From: Aquamicrobium defluvii | GTDB lineage: Bacteria; Pseudomonadota; Alphaproteobacteria; Rhizobiales; Rhizobiaceae | DNA length: 64,000 bases | Direction: 5' to 3' | NCBI RefSeq assembly: GCF_004363725.1 | Contig: NZ_SNZF01000015.1 | Location: 42,403-106,402, forward strand | Shown here: positions 17,857 to 28,279 of the stretch, in pieces | How positions within the stretch are numbered: the first letter of the stretch is position 1 | Layout of the letters: the number at the start of each line of letters is the position of its first letter | Made by a program: the position numbers and the translations under genes | The notes under the pieces: model-generated | Told to the model about the DNA's origin: nothing | Seen by the model: only the letters and a program-made list of their open reading frames with translations | The model's database searches: none

Positions 17857-19320
17857 ATGGCGAATGCGAAGTGGCCGGTTCACGGCGAGATCACCGGCCC
17901 CATCGTCATGATCGGTTTCGGCTCCATCGGGCGCGGCACGCTGCCGCTGATCGAGCGCCATTTCCGCTTCGACAAATCGCGCCTGACCGTGATCGATCCG
18001 CGCGACACCAACCGCAAGCTGCTGGACGAGCGCGGCATCGCCTTCGTTCAGGAGGCCGTGACCCGCGACAATTACAAGGATTTGCTGACACCGCTGCTCA
18101 CTGCGGGGGAAGGTCAGGGTTTCTGCGTCAACCTGTCGGTCGACACCGGCTCCGTCGAGCTGATGCGGCTGTGCCGTGAACTGGGCGTCCTCTATGTCGA
18201 TACGGTGATCGAGCCCTGGCTCGGCTTCTATTTCGACGACAAGGCGGACAATGCATCCCGCACCAATTATGCCCTGCGCGAAACGCTGCTCAGGGAAAAG
18301 CGCAAGCGGCCCGGCGGCACCACCGCAGTCTCCACCTGCGGCGCCAATCCCGGCATGGTTTCCTGGCTCGTCAAGCAGGCGCTCCTCAATCTGGCGGGCG
18401 ACCTCGGCATGGCAATCGGCGAGCCGCCGGCACCGCAGGACCGCGACGGCTGGGCGAAACTGATGCGCGACGCCGGCGTCAAGGGCATCCACATCGCCGA
18501 GCGCGACACGCAGCGGGCGAAGAAGCCCAAGCCGCTCGGCACCTTCTGGAACACATGGTCCGTCGAAGGTTTCATCGCCGAAGGTCTCCAGCCGGCCGAA
18601 CTCGGCTGGGGCACGCATGAGAAATGGATGCCGAAGAATGCGCGCAGGCACAAGAAGGGCTGCGGCGCGGGCATCTGGCTCGAACAACCGGGTGGCAACA
18701 CCCGCGTGAGGAGCTGGTGCCCGACACCCGGCCCGCAATATGGCTTCCTCGTTACCCACAACGAGGCGATCTCGATCGCCGATTTCTTCACCCTGCGTGG
18801 CAAGAAGGGGGGCGGCAAGAAGGGCAAGGTGCACTACCGTCCGACCTGCAACTACGCCTATCATCCCTGCAACGACGCCGTGCTCTCGATACACGAGATG
18901 TTCGGCGCCGCCGGACGCGCGCAGGAGACACAGCACGTTCTGGAGCAGAACGAGCTGGTCGACGGCATCGACGAGCTCGGCGTGCTGCTCTACGGTCACG
19001 ACAGGAACGCCTACTGGTATGGTTCGCAGCTCTCGCTGGCCGAAGCGCGCAAGCTGGCCCCCTATCAGAACGCCACCGGGCTTCAGGTCAGTTCCGCCGT
19101 GCTTGCCGGCATGGTCTGGGCGCTCGAAAACCCGCAGGCCGGCATCGTCGAGGCCGACGAAATGGACTACCGGCGTTGCCTCGAGATCCAGTCGCCCTAT
19201 CTTGGCCCCGTGAATGGCTATTATACGGACTGGACACCGCTCGAGAACCGCCCCGGCCTGTTTCCGGAAAATATCGACGCAAGCGATCCGTGGCAGTTCC
19301 GCAACATACTGGTGCGATAG
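17857..19320 (+). CDS. hss: Homospermidine synthase
   Basis: A 487-residue cytoplasmic enzyme with a Rossmann NAD site near the N terminus (IVMIGFGSIGRGTLPLIERHF) and the family block STCGANPGMVSWLVKQALL. WLEQPGGNTRVRSWCPTPG and YRPTCNYAYHPCNDAVLSIHE are typical of bacterial Hss. It joins two putrescines, or spermidine and putrescine, into sym-homospermidine, the principal long polyamine of many rhizobia. The putrescine source, ornithine decarboxylase, lies at the left end of this window. GGAGCGAGCGAAGA precedes the ATG. The gene is monocistronic by spacing. Confidence 0.93.
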   Translation: MANAKWPVHGEITGPIVMIGFGSIGRGTLPLIERHFRFDKSRLTVIDPRDTNRKLLDERGIAFVQEAVTRDNYKDLLTPLLTAGEGQGFCVNLSVDTGSVELMRLCRELGVLYVDTVIEPWLGFYFDDKADNASRTNYALRETLLREKRKRPGGTTAVSTCGANPGMVSWLVKQALLNLAGDLGMAIGEPPAPQDRDGWAKLMRDAGVKGIHIAERDTQRAKKPKPLGTFWNTWSVEGFIAEGLQPAELGWGTHEKWMPKNARRHKKGCGAGIWLEQPGGNTRVRSWCPTPGPQYGFLVTHNEAISIADFFTLRGKKGGGKKGKVHYRPTCNYAYHPCNDAVLSIHEMFGAAGRAQETQHVLEQNELVDGIDELGVLLYGHDRNAYWYGSQLSLAEARKLAPYQNATGLQVSSAVLAGMVWALENPQAGIVEADEMDYRRCLEIQSPYLGPVNGYYTDWTPLENRPGLFPENIDASDPWQFRNILVR

Positions 19321-19403
19321 GTCTGGGCGTACTCCGTCCGCACAGCTTGCAATCGCGCCGAAATCGCGCAATTGAACAAGGGCGGATCGAGGAGAAGCGC
19401 AAC

Positions 19404-19784
19404 ATGAACACCCCCCGTAGACTTGTAACGGCAGCCATCGTTCTGGCGGCCGCCGGTGCACTCGCTGCCTGCACCACCAGCCCGCCCCCTCCTCCCGGTG
19501 GCGGTGGGGTCGCGCGCAGCGGCGTCGAAGGCTCGTGGATCGATGCCCAGGGCACTGGCCTTTCGACCTTCAGCGGCGGTGTCTTCCAGACCGTGGCAAC
19601 GGATACCGGGCAGAAGCTCTCCGACGGCAGCTACCGCATGACGGGCCCCACCTCGGTCGAGATTTCCGGCACCTCGCTGATCCGTCAGTCGCCGATCAGC
19701 TTCAACTGCCTGATGATCTCCACCAGCCAGCTCAACTGCACCAGCGTCACCGGCCAGAATTTCGTTCTGACGCGCAGGGCCTGA
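19404..19784 (+). CDS. omp10: Omp10-like outer-membrane lipoprotein
   Basis: A 126-residue protein with a lipoprotein signal peptide ending in the lipobox LAAC (Cys23), then a Pro/Gly-rich spacer (SPPPPPGGGGVARSG). A small C-terminal domain follows (VEGSWIDAQGTGLSTFSGG, FNCLMISTSQLNCTSVTGQNF) with two cysteines that could bond. This matches the Omp10 family known from Brucella, a surface-exposed lipoprotein with an inhibitor-I38-like beta fold. GAGGAGAAGCG precedes the ATG. It lies between hss and hemH on the same strand. Confidence 0.85.
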   Translation: MNTPRRLVTAAIVLAAAGALAACTTSPPPPPGGGGVARSGVEGSWIDAQGTGLSTFSGGVFQTVATDTGQKLSDGSYRMTGPTSVEISGTSLIRQSPISFNCLMISTSQLNCTSVTGQNFVLTRRA

Positions 19785-19902
19785 ACCCGCCCGGAAAGGT
19801 GCATGCGGCGCGACGTCCGCCGCATGCGGGGTGCGGCTAGACGCAGCATTGCATCCTTGCGGCGCCACGCTAGTTTCTGCGGCTCGTAGAGAAAGCGAGC
19901 GC

Positions 19903-20964
19903 ATGTCCAGAACCGACCAGACCGAAGCCCGGATCGCCACCCTTTCGGCGACGCCGGCGGGCCAGAGCGCCACCCGCCCCGCCAGGGTCGGCGTCATGCT
20001 GCTCAACCTTGGTACGCCAGACGGCACCGAGTTCAAGCCGATGTGGCGCTATCTGCGGGAGTTCCTGTCCGATCCGCGCATCGTGGAACTGAACAGGCTG
20101 GTCTGGTACCCGATCCTCTACGGGCTGGTGCTCACGGTACGGCCGAAAAAGTCCGGCGAGAACTATGCCCGCATCTGGAACCGCGAGCGCAACGAATCGC
20201 CGCTGCACACCTTCACCCGCTCCCAGAGCGAGAAGCTCGGCGCGGCCCTGCGGGACCTCGCCAATGTCAGCGTCGACTGGGGCATGCGCTACGGCAACCC
20301 CTCGACCGGCTCCGTCGCCCGCAAGCTGGTGGAGCGCGGCTGCGACCGCATCCTCTCCTTCCCGCTCTATCCGCAATATTCGGCGACCACCACCGCCACC
20401 GCCAACGACCAGCTCTTTCGCGCCCTGATGAAGATGCGGCGCGCGCCGGCGCTGCGCACCGTACCGCCCTATTATGACGATCCGGTCTATATCGACGCGC
20501 TCGCCGCTTCGATCCGCAAGCATCTCGCCACGCTCGAATTCGAGCCTGAAGTCGTCCTTGCTTCCTACCACGGCATTCCGAAGGCTTTCTCCGACAAGGG
20601 CGACCCCTATCGCCGCCATTGCCTCGAGACGACGCGCCTGCTGCGCGAGAAGCTCCGCTGGGGCGAGGAAAGGCTGATGACCACCTTCCAGTCGCGCTTC
20701 GGCGCGCAGGAATGGCTCCAGCCCTACACCGACGCCACCGTCGAGAAGCTGGCCAGGGACGGCGTGAAACGTATTGCCGTTTTAAATCCCGGCTTTGTCT
20801 CGGACTGCATCGAGACGCTGGACGAGATCGGTCGCGAGGTCTGCGAGAAATTCCTCCATGCCGGCGGCGAGAAGTTCAGCCACATTCCATGCCTGAACGA
20901 CACTCCGGAGGGCATGGCGGTGATCGAGACGCTGGTGCGGCGCGAACTGGCCGGCTGGGCCTGA
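19903..20964 (+). CDS. hemH: Ferrochelatase
   Basis: A 353-residue protein with the class hallmarks GVMLLNLGTPDG, FPLYPQYSATTTA, the metal-site His in ASYHGIPKAFSDKGDPY, and GFVSDCIETLDEIG carrying the catalytic Glu. It inserts ferrous iron into protoporphyrin IX in the last step of haem synthesis and associates with the inner membrane. The N-terminal 25 residues are an unconserved extension. The ATG at 19903 was preferred over an upstream frame opening because AGAGAAAGCGAGC precedes it. Omp10 and hemH adjacency is also seen in Brucella (knowledge of the genus). Confidence 0.93.
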   Translation: MSRTDQTEARIATLSATPAGQSATRPARVGVMLLNLGTPDGTEFKPMWRYLREFLSDPRIVELNRLVWYPILYGLVLTVRPKKSGENYARIWNRERNESPLHTFTRSQSEKLGAALRDLANVSVDWGMRYGNPSTGSVARKLVERGCDRILSFPLYPQYSATTTATANDQLFRALMKMRRAPALRTVPPYYDDPVYIDALAASIRKHLATLEFEPEVVLASYHGIPKAFSDKGDPYRRHCLETTRLLREKLRWGEERLMTTFQSRFGAQEWLQPYTDATVEKLARDGVKRIAVLNPGFVSDCIETLDEIGREVCEKFLHAGGEKFSHIPCLNDTPEGMAVIETLVRRELAGWA

Positions 20965-21001
20965 ACACCGCGATCCTTCATCCTGCGGGAAGGCCGTAAT
21001 C

Positions 21002-21020
21002 CGGTTTTTTCGGAAAACCG
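21002..21020 (+). terminator. Weak hairpin after hemH
   Basis: CGGTTTT (21002-21008) and AAAACCG (21014-21020) form a 7-bp stem with a 5-base loop in the hemH-qmcA gap. The following T content is low (CTTTCC), so it may be a weak or Rho-assisted terminator. Confidence 0.4.
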
Positions 21021-21088
21021 CTTTCCACTTTCAGGCCCAATGCTTTAATGGTCCTTCGACGGCGGATGCTTTCGAAAGGTGACGGTCC

Positions 21089-22042
<954 letters not shown>

Positions 22043-22060
22043 CCGACATCGGTGGAAACC

Positions 22061-22528
22061 ATGATCGCGCGCGTCATTTCCGAACTCGGACCGTGGAGCT
22101 GGGTGGTCTTCGGCCTCGTCCTGCTCGGTCTCGAAATCTTCGCGCCGGGCGTCTACCTGCTGTGGATCGGCATTGCAGCGCTCATCATCGGCGCGGTGTC
22201 GCTGCTTCTGTGGGAGACCGCGTTCTGGGGGTGGCAGGTACAGGTCCTGCTGTTCCTGATCCTGTCGCTCGCCTCGGCCTATTTCGGCAAGAAATACGTC
22301 GTTTCACGGCAGGGGAATACCGACCAGCCCCTTCTCAACCGCCGCAGCGAGCAGATGATCGGCCGCACCGCGACGCTGACGGAGCCGATCCGCGACGGAC
22401 GCGGCCGTGTCCAGCTCGGCGATACGCTATGGCGTGTAAGCGGCCCGGACCTGCCGGCCGGAACGCGCGTGCGCGTCACCGGCGCCGCCGACACCGATCT
22501 GGAACTGACGGTCGAAAAGGTCGAATAG
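22061..22528 (+). CDS. NfeD family membrane protein, partner of the paraslipin
   Basis: A 155-residue protein with hydrophobic segments in the N-terminal half (about residues 10-75, including VVFGLVLLGLEIFAPGVYLLW) and a C-terminal OB-fold NfeD domain (MIGRTATLTEPIRDGRGRVQLGDTLW). It belongs to the short NfeD1b class without the ClpP-like protease part. These proteins bind the cytoplasmic or periplasmic face of SPFH oligomers. The ATG at 22061 with GGTGGAAACC before it is preferred to the GTG at 22052. It converges with the DUF411 gene, leaving 6 bases. Confidence 0.88.
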   Translation: MIARVISELGPWSWVVFGLVLLGLEIFAPGVYLLWIGIAALIIGAVSLLLWETAFWGWQVQVLLFLILSLASAYFGKKYVVSRQGNTDQPLLNRRSEQMIGRTATLTEPIRDGRGRVQLGDTLWRVSGPDLPAGTRVRVTGAADTDLELTVEKVE

Positions 22529-22534
22529 GGGCGG

Positions 22535-22990
22535 TCAATATCTGGCGAACACACTCTGGCGTTCGGCCCCGAACAGCAGCACTTCATAGGGATCTGCCGC
22601 TCCGCCGGTCTCCATTCCCGGCGATCCCATCGGCATTCCGGGCACGGCGAGACCGGTTGCGGATGGCCGCTCTGCCAGCAGGCGGCGAACTTCCCGGGCT
22701 GGCACATGACCTTCGATGACATAGCCATCCACCATCGCGGTGTGGCACGATTGCAGATCTGCCGGAACCCCAAGCCGGGATTTCAAAGGCGCGAGATCGT
22801 CTGTCAGGCGGTCCCGGACGGTGAAGCCTTCCGCGCGCATATGTCCGATCCAGGCGCCGCAACATCCGCAACCGGGTGAACGCGCCACGTCCACGGCGGG
22901 TTGTGCCGCTACCGCATGCCTTGCAAACAGCAAGGACCCCAGACCTGCCACGGTCAGGCCCAGCACGGTGCGGCGGTTCAGTGTGCTCAT
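22535..22990 (-). CDS. DUF411 family metal-binding protein with Tat signal
   Basis: A 151-residue protein. The N terminus NRRTVLGLTVAGLGSLLF is a twin-arginine-like export signal. The mature part starts with the family motif SPGCGCCGAWIGHMRAEGF, a Cys-rich likely copper site, then LQSCHTAMVDGYVIEGHVPA with another conserved Cys-His, and ends with a Met-rich segment PGMPMGSPGMETG. DUF411 proteins are linked to copper resistance in proteobacteria. The ATG at 22990 has AAGGAAACCGTG before it. It stands alone, with no copper exporter beside it. Confidence 0.88.
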   Translation of the reverse strand: MSTLNRRTVLGLTVAGLGSLLFARHAVAAQPAVDVARSPGCGCCGAWIGHMRAEGFTVRDRLTDDLAPLKSRLGVPADLQSCHTAMVDGYVIEGHVPAREVRRLLAERPSATGLAVPGMPMGSPGMETGGAADPYEVLLFGAERQSVFARY

Positions 22991-23095
22991 CACGGTTTCC
23001 TTCCAGCAATCCCGGCCATTGTCGATACGGCACAGATTGCCACCTTCCAGCGCTGGAAGGTCAAGGCTTTTTGAGAAAGCCCGAAGGAAAGCGGA

Positions 23096-24088
23096 TCAGG
23101 CAGCACCCACGCGCAGCAGGTCGTGGAAATGCACGATGCCGACAGGTCGGCCTTCCTCGGCCACCACCAGCGCGCTGATCGAGTGCTGGTTGAGCAGCGC
23201 GACCGCCGCGCCCGCGAACATGTCGGGATCGATGGTCTTGGGCGAGCGCGTCATCACATCGTCCACCACCGTCTCGGCCAGGTTGCGATGCAGGTTGCGG
23301 GCAAGGTCGCCATCCGTGATGATGCCGACCAGCTTGCCGTCGTCGTCCACCACGCACACGCAGCCGACGCGTTTCTGCGCCAGCGTCGCCACCGCTTCGG
23401 GCATCCCGGTGCCGGGACGTACGACCGGAATCTGGTCCCCGACGCGCATGATCTCCGCAACGCGCATCAGATTCGCTCCGAGCTGCCCGCCCGGATGGAA
23501 TGTATGGAAATGCTCCGGCGTGAAGCCCCGCGCCTCCAGAAGCGCGATGGCCAGCGCATCGCCGGTGACGAGCTGCAACAGCGTGGAGGTCGTGGGCGCG
23601 AGACCGTGCGGGCAGGCTTCCGCCACGCGGGGCAGCAGAAGCACCACGTCGGATGCGCGCGCCAGTGCGGAGTTCTCGCCGGAGGTAACGGCGATCATCG
23701 GAATGGAGAAACGGCGCGAATAGGCGATGATACCCTTCAGCTCGGCCGTCTCGCCCGACCAGGACAGCGCAATGATGGCGTCGTCCGGGGCGATCATGCC
23801 AAGATCGCCGTGATTGGCTTCCGAAGGATGGACGAAGAAGGCCGGCGTACCGGTCGAGGCGAGCGTTGCCGCGATCTTGGAACCGATATGGCCGCTCTTG
23901 CCGACGCCGGTGACGATCACGCGGCCCCTGATGGCCGAAATGGTGTCGACCGCCTTGCGGAACGGGGCCGCCAGCCCGTTCTGCAACGCTTGGGCAAGGG
24001 CGTTCAGCCCTTCCTGCCCGGTGGCAAGGGTTCGCAGCGCCGATTCGACGGCTGCGTGCTGATGATCGGAGGTCTTTGGCATGGTCAT
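23096..24088 (-). CDS. kdsD: D-arabinose 5-phosphate isomerase (KdsD/KpsF family)
   Basis: About 330 residues. An SIS sugar-isomerase domain (first 200 residues: VIVTGVGKSGHIGSKIAATLASTGTP with the conserved Lys, HGDLGMI, LSWSGETAEL) is followed by two CBS domains (SPKTIDPDMFAGAAVALLN and QKRVGCVCVVDDDGKLVGI). It converts ribulose 5-phosphate to arabinose 5-phosphate for Kdo and lipopolysaccharide synthesis. The start is uncertain: the open frame reaches an ATG at 24139, and ATGs at 24088 and 24082 better fit the family length; none has a convincing ribosome site. Confidence 0.88.
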   Translation of the reverse strand: MTMPKTSDHQHAAVESALRTLATGQEGLNALAQALQNGLAAPFRKAVDTISAIRGRVIVTGVGKSGHIGSKIAATLASTGTPAFFVHPSEANHGDLGMIAPDDAIIALSWSGETAELKGIIAYSRRFSIPMIAVTSGENSALARASDVVLLLPRVAEACPHGLAPTTSTLLQLVTGDALAIALLEARGFTPEHFHTFHPGGQLGANLMRVAEIMRVGDQIPVVRPGTGMPEAVATLAQKRVGCVCVVDDDGKLVGIITDGDLARNLHRNLAETVVDDVMTRSPKTIDPDMFAGAAVALLNQHSISALVVAEEGRPVGIVHFHDLLRVGAA

Positions 24089-24229
24089 GGGCGTGCGATT
24101 AGCGCGTCGGGCCTCTCGTGTCCAATAATTTGCATCCATTTCCCCACGGCAATGCCCGTTTCAACCCTCCATTAACCATCGCGATTTACGGTTCGGTAAG
24201 CATGGCGCGCCCGCGCCTTTGAGGTCGTG

Positions 24230-25816
24230 ATGCCGCGTTTCAACTCGATATCGGGAACGGTTCGGCGCGTGGGAAAACTGCGCACGCTCATGCTTGCGGC
24301 CAGCATGCTGGTGCCGGCTTTTCCTGTCCAGGCCCAGGAAATGGAACTGCGCGGCAACATGAACGAGCCGCTGGTGCCCGATATCCGCGTGCAGCAGCCC
24401 GTGCGGTCAACGCAGACGCTGCGCGCGCTGGCCGATGAAGAATTGCCTCCGGAGACCGGCACCGCGCAAGGCATAGATTCTCTTGTCGACGCCCCGCTGG
24501 ACGAGACGACGCCTCCGCCGGTGCCCCAGCCTCGACGCCGGACCGCAACGGTGGAGGAGCCCGCCGCGGAAGCCTCTCCCAATCCGCGCGCCGGCGCCAT
24601 CCTGCCGGAGGAGCCGACGCGGCAGAACCTGCGCGAGGAACACACCGGGGCGATCGAACAGATACGCAGGGCACCCGAGGACGATCCGTTCGCCGCCCCC
24701 GGCATGCGGCTCGGCACTTTCCTGCTGCGGCCATCGCTCGAACAGGGCCTGACCGCCACCTCCAATGCCGATGGAAGCGCCACGGGCGAATCCGCCGTGC
24801 TGTCGGAAACCACGCTGCGCCTCAATGCCACCTCGGACTGGAGCCGGCATTCGGCCGACATCACCGGCTATACGACATGGCGCAAATCTCTCTCCGGGCA
24901 GCATCTGGATGAGGTGCGAGGCCGGATTGACGGGACGCTCAACCTGGACCTCGAACGCGACTGGCGGGCGACGGCCCGGCTTGGCTACGAGGCATCGCCG
25001 GAATCGGCATCGTCGCCGATTGCCATTGCCGGCACGGCTTCACAGCCGCTCCGCCATCAGTTCGACGGCAGCGCAGGCATCGAAAAGGCGCTGGGCAAGC
25101 TGCGGCTCGGCCTCACAGGCGAAGCGCTGCGCACCGTTTATGAGGATGCGAAACTGTCCACCGGCGGCACACTTTCCCAGAAGCACCGCGGTTCGACGCT
25201 CTACACGGCGCGGCTGCGCGCCGGTTACGAGATTTCCCCGGCCCTGACACCCTTCGTCGAAATCGAAGGCGGCAGGCGCATCTATGACGAGCGCGTCGAC
25301 CCGAGCGGGTATAGCCGCTCATCCGACCGGCTGGGCGCAAGAGCGGGCACGCAATTCGATCTCGGCGAGAAATTCGGCGGCGAGCTCGCCGCCGGCTGGT
25401 TGCGCGAGAGCTTCGATGACGACCGCCTCGCCGCCCTGTCCGCCGCCACCATCGATGGCACTGTCAGATGGTCGCCGCAGCGCGGCACCGACCTGCACCT
25501 GCGCGGCTCCACCACCTTTGAGGGCGCAACCGCCGCCGGCGAGAGCGGCTCGGTGCTGTACGCGCTGCGCCTGACAGGCGAACGCCAGATCCGCGCCAAC
25601 CTGACGGCCAACGCGCTGCTTGGCTTCGACTGGCGTGAGTACAGCGGCTCGGATGACCGTGATCTGATCTACACGGCCGAAGCCGGACTTACCTGGTGGA
25701 TGAATCGCTATGCGGGGCTCACCATACGCGCACGCCACGAAACGCTGGACGGCAACCGCGCCGGACGTGACGCGAAGACCAACAGCATCTTCGTCGGCAT
25801 TACCGCAAGGCGCTGA
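24230..25816 (+). CDS. Outer-membrane beta-barrel protein (putative BBP2-like)
   Basis: A 528-residue exported protein. A signal peptide (LRTLMLAASMLVPAFPVQAQ) is followed by about 130 residues of Pro/Glu/Arg-rich, probably disordered periplasmic segment. The rest (about 160-528) consists of alternating beta strands ending in FVGITARR, resembling the putative beta-barrel porin-2 family often annotated in rhizobia beside exopolysaccharide genes. No function can be assigned. GAGGT precedes the ATG at 24230; a GTG lies 3 bases earlier. Its neighbours kdsD and galU both feed envelope sugar synthesis. Confidence 0.7.
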   Translation: MPRFNSISGTVRRVGKLRTLMLAASMLVPAFPVQAQEMELRGNMNEPLVPDIRVQQPVRSTQTLRALADEELPPETGTAQGIDSLVDAPLDETTPPPVPQPRRRTATVEEPAAEASPNPRAGAILPEEPTRQNLREEHTGAIEQIRRAPEDDPFAAPGMRLGTFLLRPSLEQGLTATSNADGSATGESAVLSETTLRLNATSDWSRHSADITGYTTWRKSLSGQHLDEVRGRIDGTLNLDLERDWRATARLGYEASPESASSPIAIAGTASQPLRHQFDGSAGIEKALGKLRLGLTGEALRTVYEDAKLSTGGTLSQKHRGSTLYTARLRAGYEISPALTPFVEIEGGRRIYDERVDPSGYSRSSDRLGARAGTQFDLGEKFGGELAAGWLRESFDDDRLAALSAATIDGTVRWSPQRGTDLHLRGSTTFEGATAAGESGSVLYALRLTGERQIRANLTANALLGFDWREYSGSDDRDLIYTAEAGLTWWMNRYAGLTIRARHETLDGNRAGRDAKTNSIFVGITARR

Positions 25817-25885
25817 GCCGCCGCCCCTGCCGGCGAAACAGGCGGCATGAGCCGCCCGCTCGCGGGAGCGATCCTTGGCTGCGGA

Positions 25886-26770
25886 TCAGACGGGCTTGAT
25901 CTCGTCGAGCAACGAACGGATGGAGCCGGCCATCGAGGCGCTCAGATCGCTGCGCCACAGCGCGAACGCCACATTGGCCTCCACGAAACCTTCAGGCGAG
26001 CCGCAGTCATAGGTCCGGCCCTCGTAGCGATAGCCGTAGAAGGGCTGGTCCCTGGCCAGGCGCAACATGGCGTCGGTGAGCTGGATTTCGTTGCCCGCGC
26101 CCCGCTCCTGCCCTTCGAGAATGCCGAAAATCTCCGGCTGCAATATGTAACGGCCGTTGATGTAGAGATTGGAAGGTGCGGTGCCCGGCGCCGGCTTCTC
26201 GACCATGCCGGTGATGCGGAACCCTATGTGTGCGGCCTCTCCGCGCCCGACAATGCCGTATTTGTGCGTCTCGGCCGGATCGCATTCCTGAACGGCCACG
26301 ATGTTGGACCCGGTGTTTTCATAAAGCTCCACCATCGAGGCGAGACAACTCTTGCGGGACTGCATGATCATGTCCGGCAAGAGCAGCGCAAAGGGCTCGT
26401 CTCCCACCAGTTCGCGCGCGCACCAGACGGCGTGCCCGAGGCCGAGCGGAACCTGCTGGCGCGTGAAGCTGGTCTGCCCCGGAGACGGCTGAAGCTGTTG
26501 CAGACGCTCGAGAACCTCGCTCTTTCCGCGCTGTTCGAGCGTGTCGTAAAGTTCGAACTGGATATCGAAATGATCCTCTATCACGGCCTTGTTGCGGCCG
26601 GTGACGAAGATGAAGTGCTCGATGCCGGCTTCCCGCGCCTCATCGACCACATATTGAATGACAGGCCGGTCGACCACCGTCAGCATTTCCTTTGGAATGG
26701 CTTTGGTGGCCGGAAGGAAGCGCGTGCCCAACCCGGCGACCGGGAAGACTGCCTTTCTTACTTTCTTCAT
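25886..26770 (-). CDS. galU: UTP-glucose-1-phosphate uridylyltransferase
   Basis: A 294-residue nucleotidyltransferase with the family N terminus [18 protein letters not shown], the substrate blocks [18 protein letters not shown] and LLLPDMIM, and [22 protein letters not shown]. It makes UDP-glucose for lipopolysaccharide, exopolysaccharide and cyclic glucan synthesis. The ATG at 26770 begins MKKVRKAVF as usual. It diverges from the transglycosylase gene by about 210 bases, which should contain both promoters. Confidence 0.95.
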   Translation of the reverse strand: MKKVRKAVFPVAGLGTRFLPATKAIPKEMLTVVDRPVIQYVVDEAREAGIEHFIFVTGRNKAVIEDHFDIQFELYDTLEQRGKSEVLERLQQLQPSPGQTSFTRQQVPLGLGHAVWCARELVGDEPFALLLPDMIMQSRKSCLASMVELYENTGSNIVAVQECDPAETHKYGIVGRGEAAHIGFRITGMVEKPAPGTAPSNLYINGRYILQPEIFGILEGQERGAGNEIQLTDAMLRLARDQPFYGYRYEGRTYDCGSPEGFVEANVAFALWRSDLSASMAGSIRSLLDEIKPV

Positions 26771-26980
26771 AATCTAAGCGTCTCACTCTCTTAAATGCCT
26801 GGCGTCAAACGGGCCGGACAATCACATGCCGACATTGAGGAATACTGAATGGCTAAATTCAGGCGGTCCTGGCTTAAACTGCCTGTGCATATTTTCGTTC
26901 CACGCGACGCCTATGGTAAACTAAATCCTAACCCAATTCCGGCAATGGTTCGGCTTTCCGGCAGATCTCAGGAGAACCAG

Positions 26981-28207
26981 ATGTCCGATCGCAAAGCTCG
27001 CCCCTTCCTGCGCGCCCTGACCGTGGCAAGCCTGTCAATCGCCTTGCTGCTGCCGGCAGGATCAGTTTTTGCCGATGCCGGCTTCCGCAAGTGGGTTTCC
27101 GATTTTCGCAACACCGCCGTTCAGAACGGCGTTTCCGGCGCTGTCTACGACCGGGCCTTCCGGGGGATCACCGATATCGACCCGGTCGTCCTCGAAAAGG
27201 CCCGCTACCAGCCCGAGTTCGTGGCGCCGGCATGGGACTATTTCGACAATCGCGTCCATGACGAGTCGGTCGCGACGGGACGCGAGATGGCGCGAAAGTG
27301 GAAGCCATGGCTCGACCGCATCGAAAAGCGCTTCGGCGTGGACCGCCATGTCCTGCTGGCCATCTGGTCGATGGAATCCAACTACGGCGAAATCCTCAAG
27401 CGCGACGACGTGATGCGCTCCGTGGTCCGTTCGCTCGCCACGCTGGGCTATGCCGACCAGCGCCGCGCCAAATTTGCACGCACCCAGCTCATTGCGGCAC
27501 TGAAGATCCTGCAAACCGGCGACATCGACGAAAGCCATCTTACCGGCTCGTGGGCCGGCGCGATGGGCCACACCCAGTTCATTCCCACCTCCTATCAGGC
27601 CTATGCGGTCGACATGGACGGCAACGGCAGGCGCGACATCTGGAGTTCGGTACCCGACGCACTGGCTACCGCTGCCAATCTTCTGGCGAAGAATGGCTGG
27701 CAGAGCGGACGGACCTGGGGCTACGAGGTGGTTCTGCCGCCGGGCCGCAAGTTCCCGAGCGGCACCATGTCGCTCGACAAGTGGGCGTCGATCGGCGTCA
27801 GGCGCGCGAGCGGGAAACCCTTCCCCGACGGATCGCAACAGGCCGAGCTGAAGGTGCCGGATGGCCGTCAGGGGCCGGCCTTCCTTGTCATCAAGAATTT
27901 TTCGGTGATCAAACGCTACAACAATGCCGACAAATACGCCCTGGCTGTCGGTCTGCTCGCCGACGAGATCGCCGGCTATGGCGGGCTGGTGCGGGACTGG
28001 AACCGCCCCTTCACCAAGCTCAGCTTCGTCGAGCGCCAGGAGTTGCAGCAGCGGCTTTCGCAGTACGGCTACTATACCGGCAAGTTCGATGGTAAGATCG
28101 GATCCGGTTCGAGGGCGGCGATCATCGCCTTCCAGGCGCAGGCCGGCATGCAGCAGGACGGCCATCCCAGCATGGAAGTGCTGTCGCGGCTGCGGCGCAA
28201 GCAGTAG
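26981..28207 (+). CDS. Lytic murein transglycosylase, MltB family, with peptidoglycan-binding domain
   Basis: A 408-residue exported protein. A signal peptide (FLRALTVASLSIALLLPAGSVFA) leads to the MltB-type catalytic domain (about 35-325) with the catalytic Glu in LLAIWSMESNYGEIL and the blocks WAGAMGHTQFIPTSY and DMDGNGRRDIW. A C-terminal PG_binding_1 repeat (LQQRLSQYGYYTGKFDGKIG) follows. It cleaves glycan strands to 1,6-anhydromuropeptides. The ATG at 26981 directly follows GGAGAACCAG, so the longer frame from 26849 is not used. Confidence 0.93.
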   Translation: MSDRKARPFLRALTVASLSIALLLPAGSVFADAGFRKWVSDFRNTAVQNGVSGAVYDRAFRGITDIDPVVLEKARYQPEFVAPAWDYFDNRVHDESVATGREMARKWKPWLDRIEKRFGVDRHVLLAIWSMESNYGEILKRDDVMRSVVRSLATLGYADQRRAKFARTQLIAALKILQTGDIDESHLTGSWAGAMGHTQFIPTSYQAYAVDMDGNGRRDIWSSVPDALATAANLLAKNGWQSGRTWGYEVVLPPGRKFPSGTMSLDKWASIGVRRASGKPFPDGSQQAELKVPDGRQGPAFLVIKNFSVIKRYNNADKYALAVGLLADEIAGYGGLVRDWNRPFTKLSFVERQELQQRLSQYGYYTGKFDGKIGSGSRAAIIAFQAQAGMQQDGHPSMEVLSRLRRKQ

Positions 28208-28279
28208 CGACCACCTGCTCACCGGGCGTCGTTTTGCAACCGGCGCTTTCCCTGGGAAAGGCCGCAAGGAGAGGTCGGC

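Noticed and set aside
22740..24175. Long plus-strand frames antisense to the DUF411 and kdsD genes
   Set aside because: They mirror well-defined minus-strand families and lack starts with ribosome sites.
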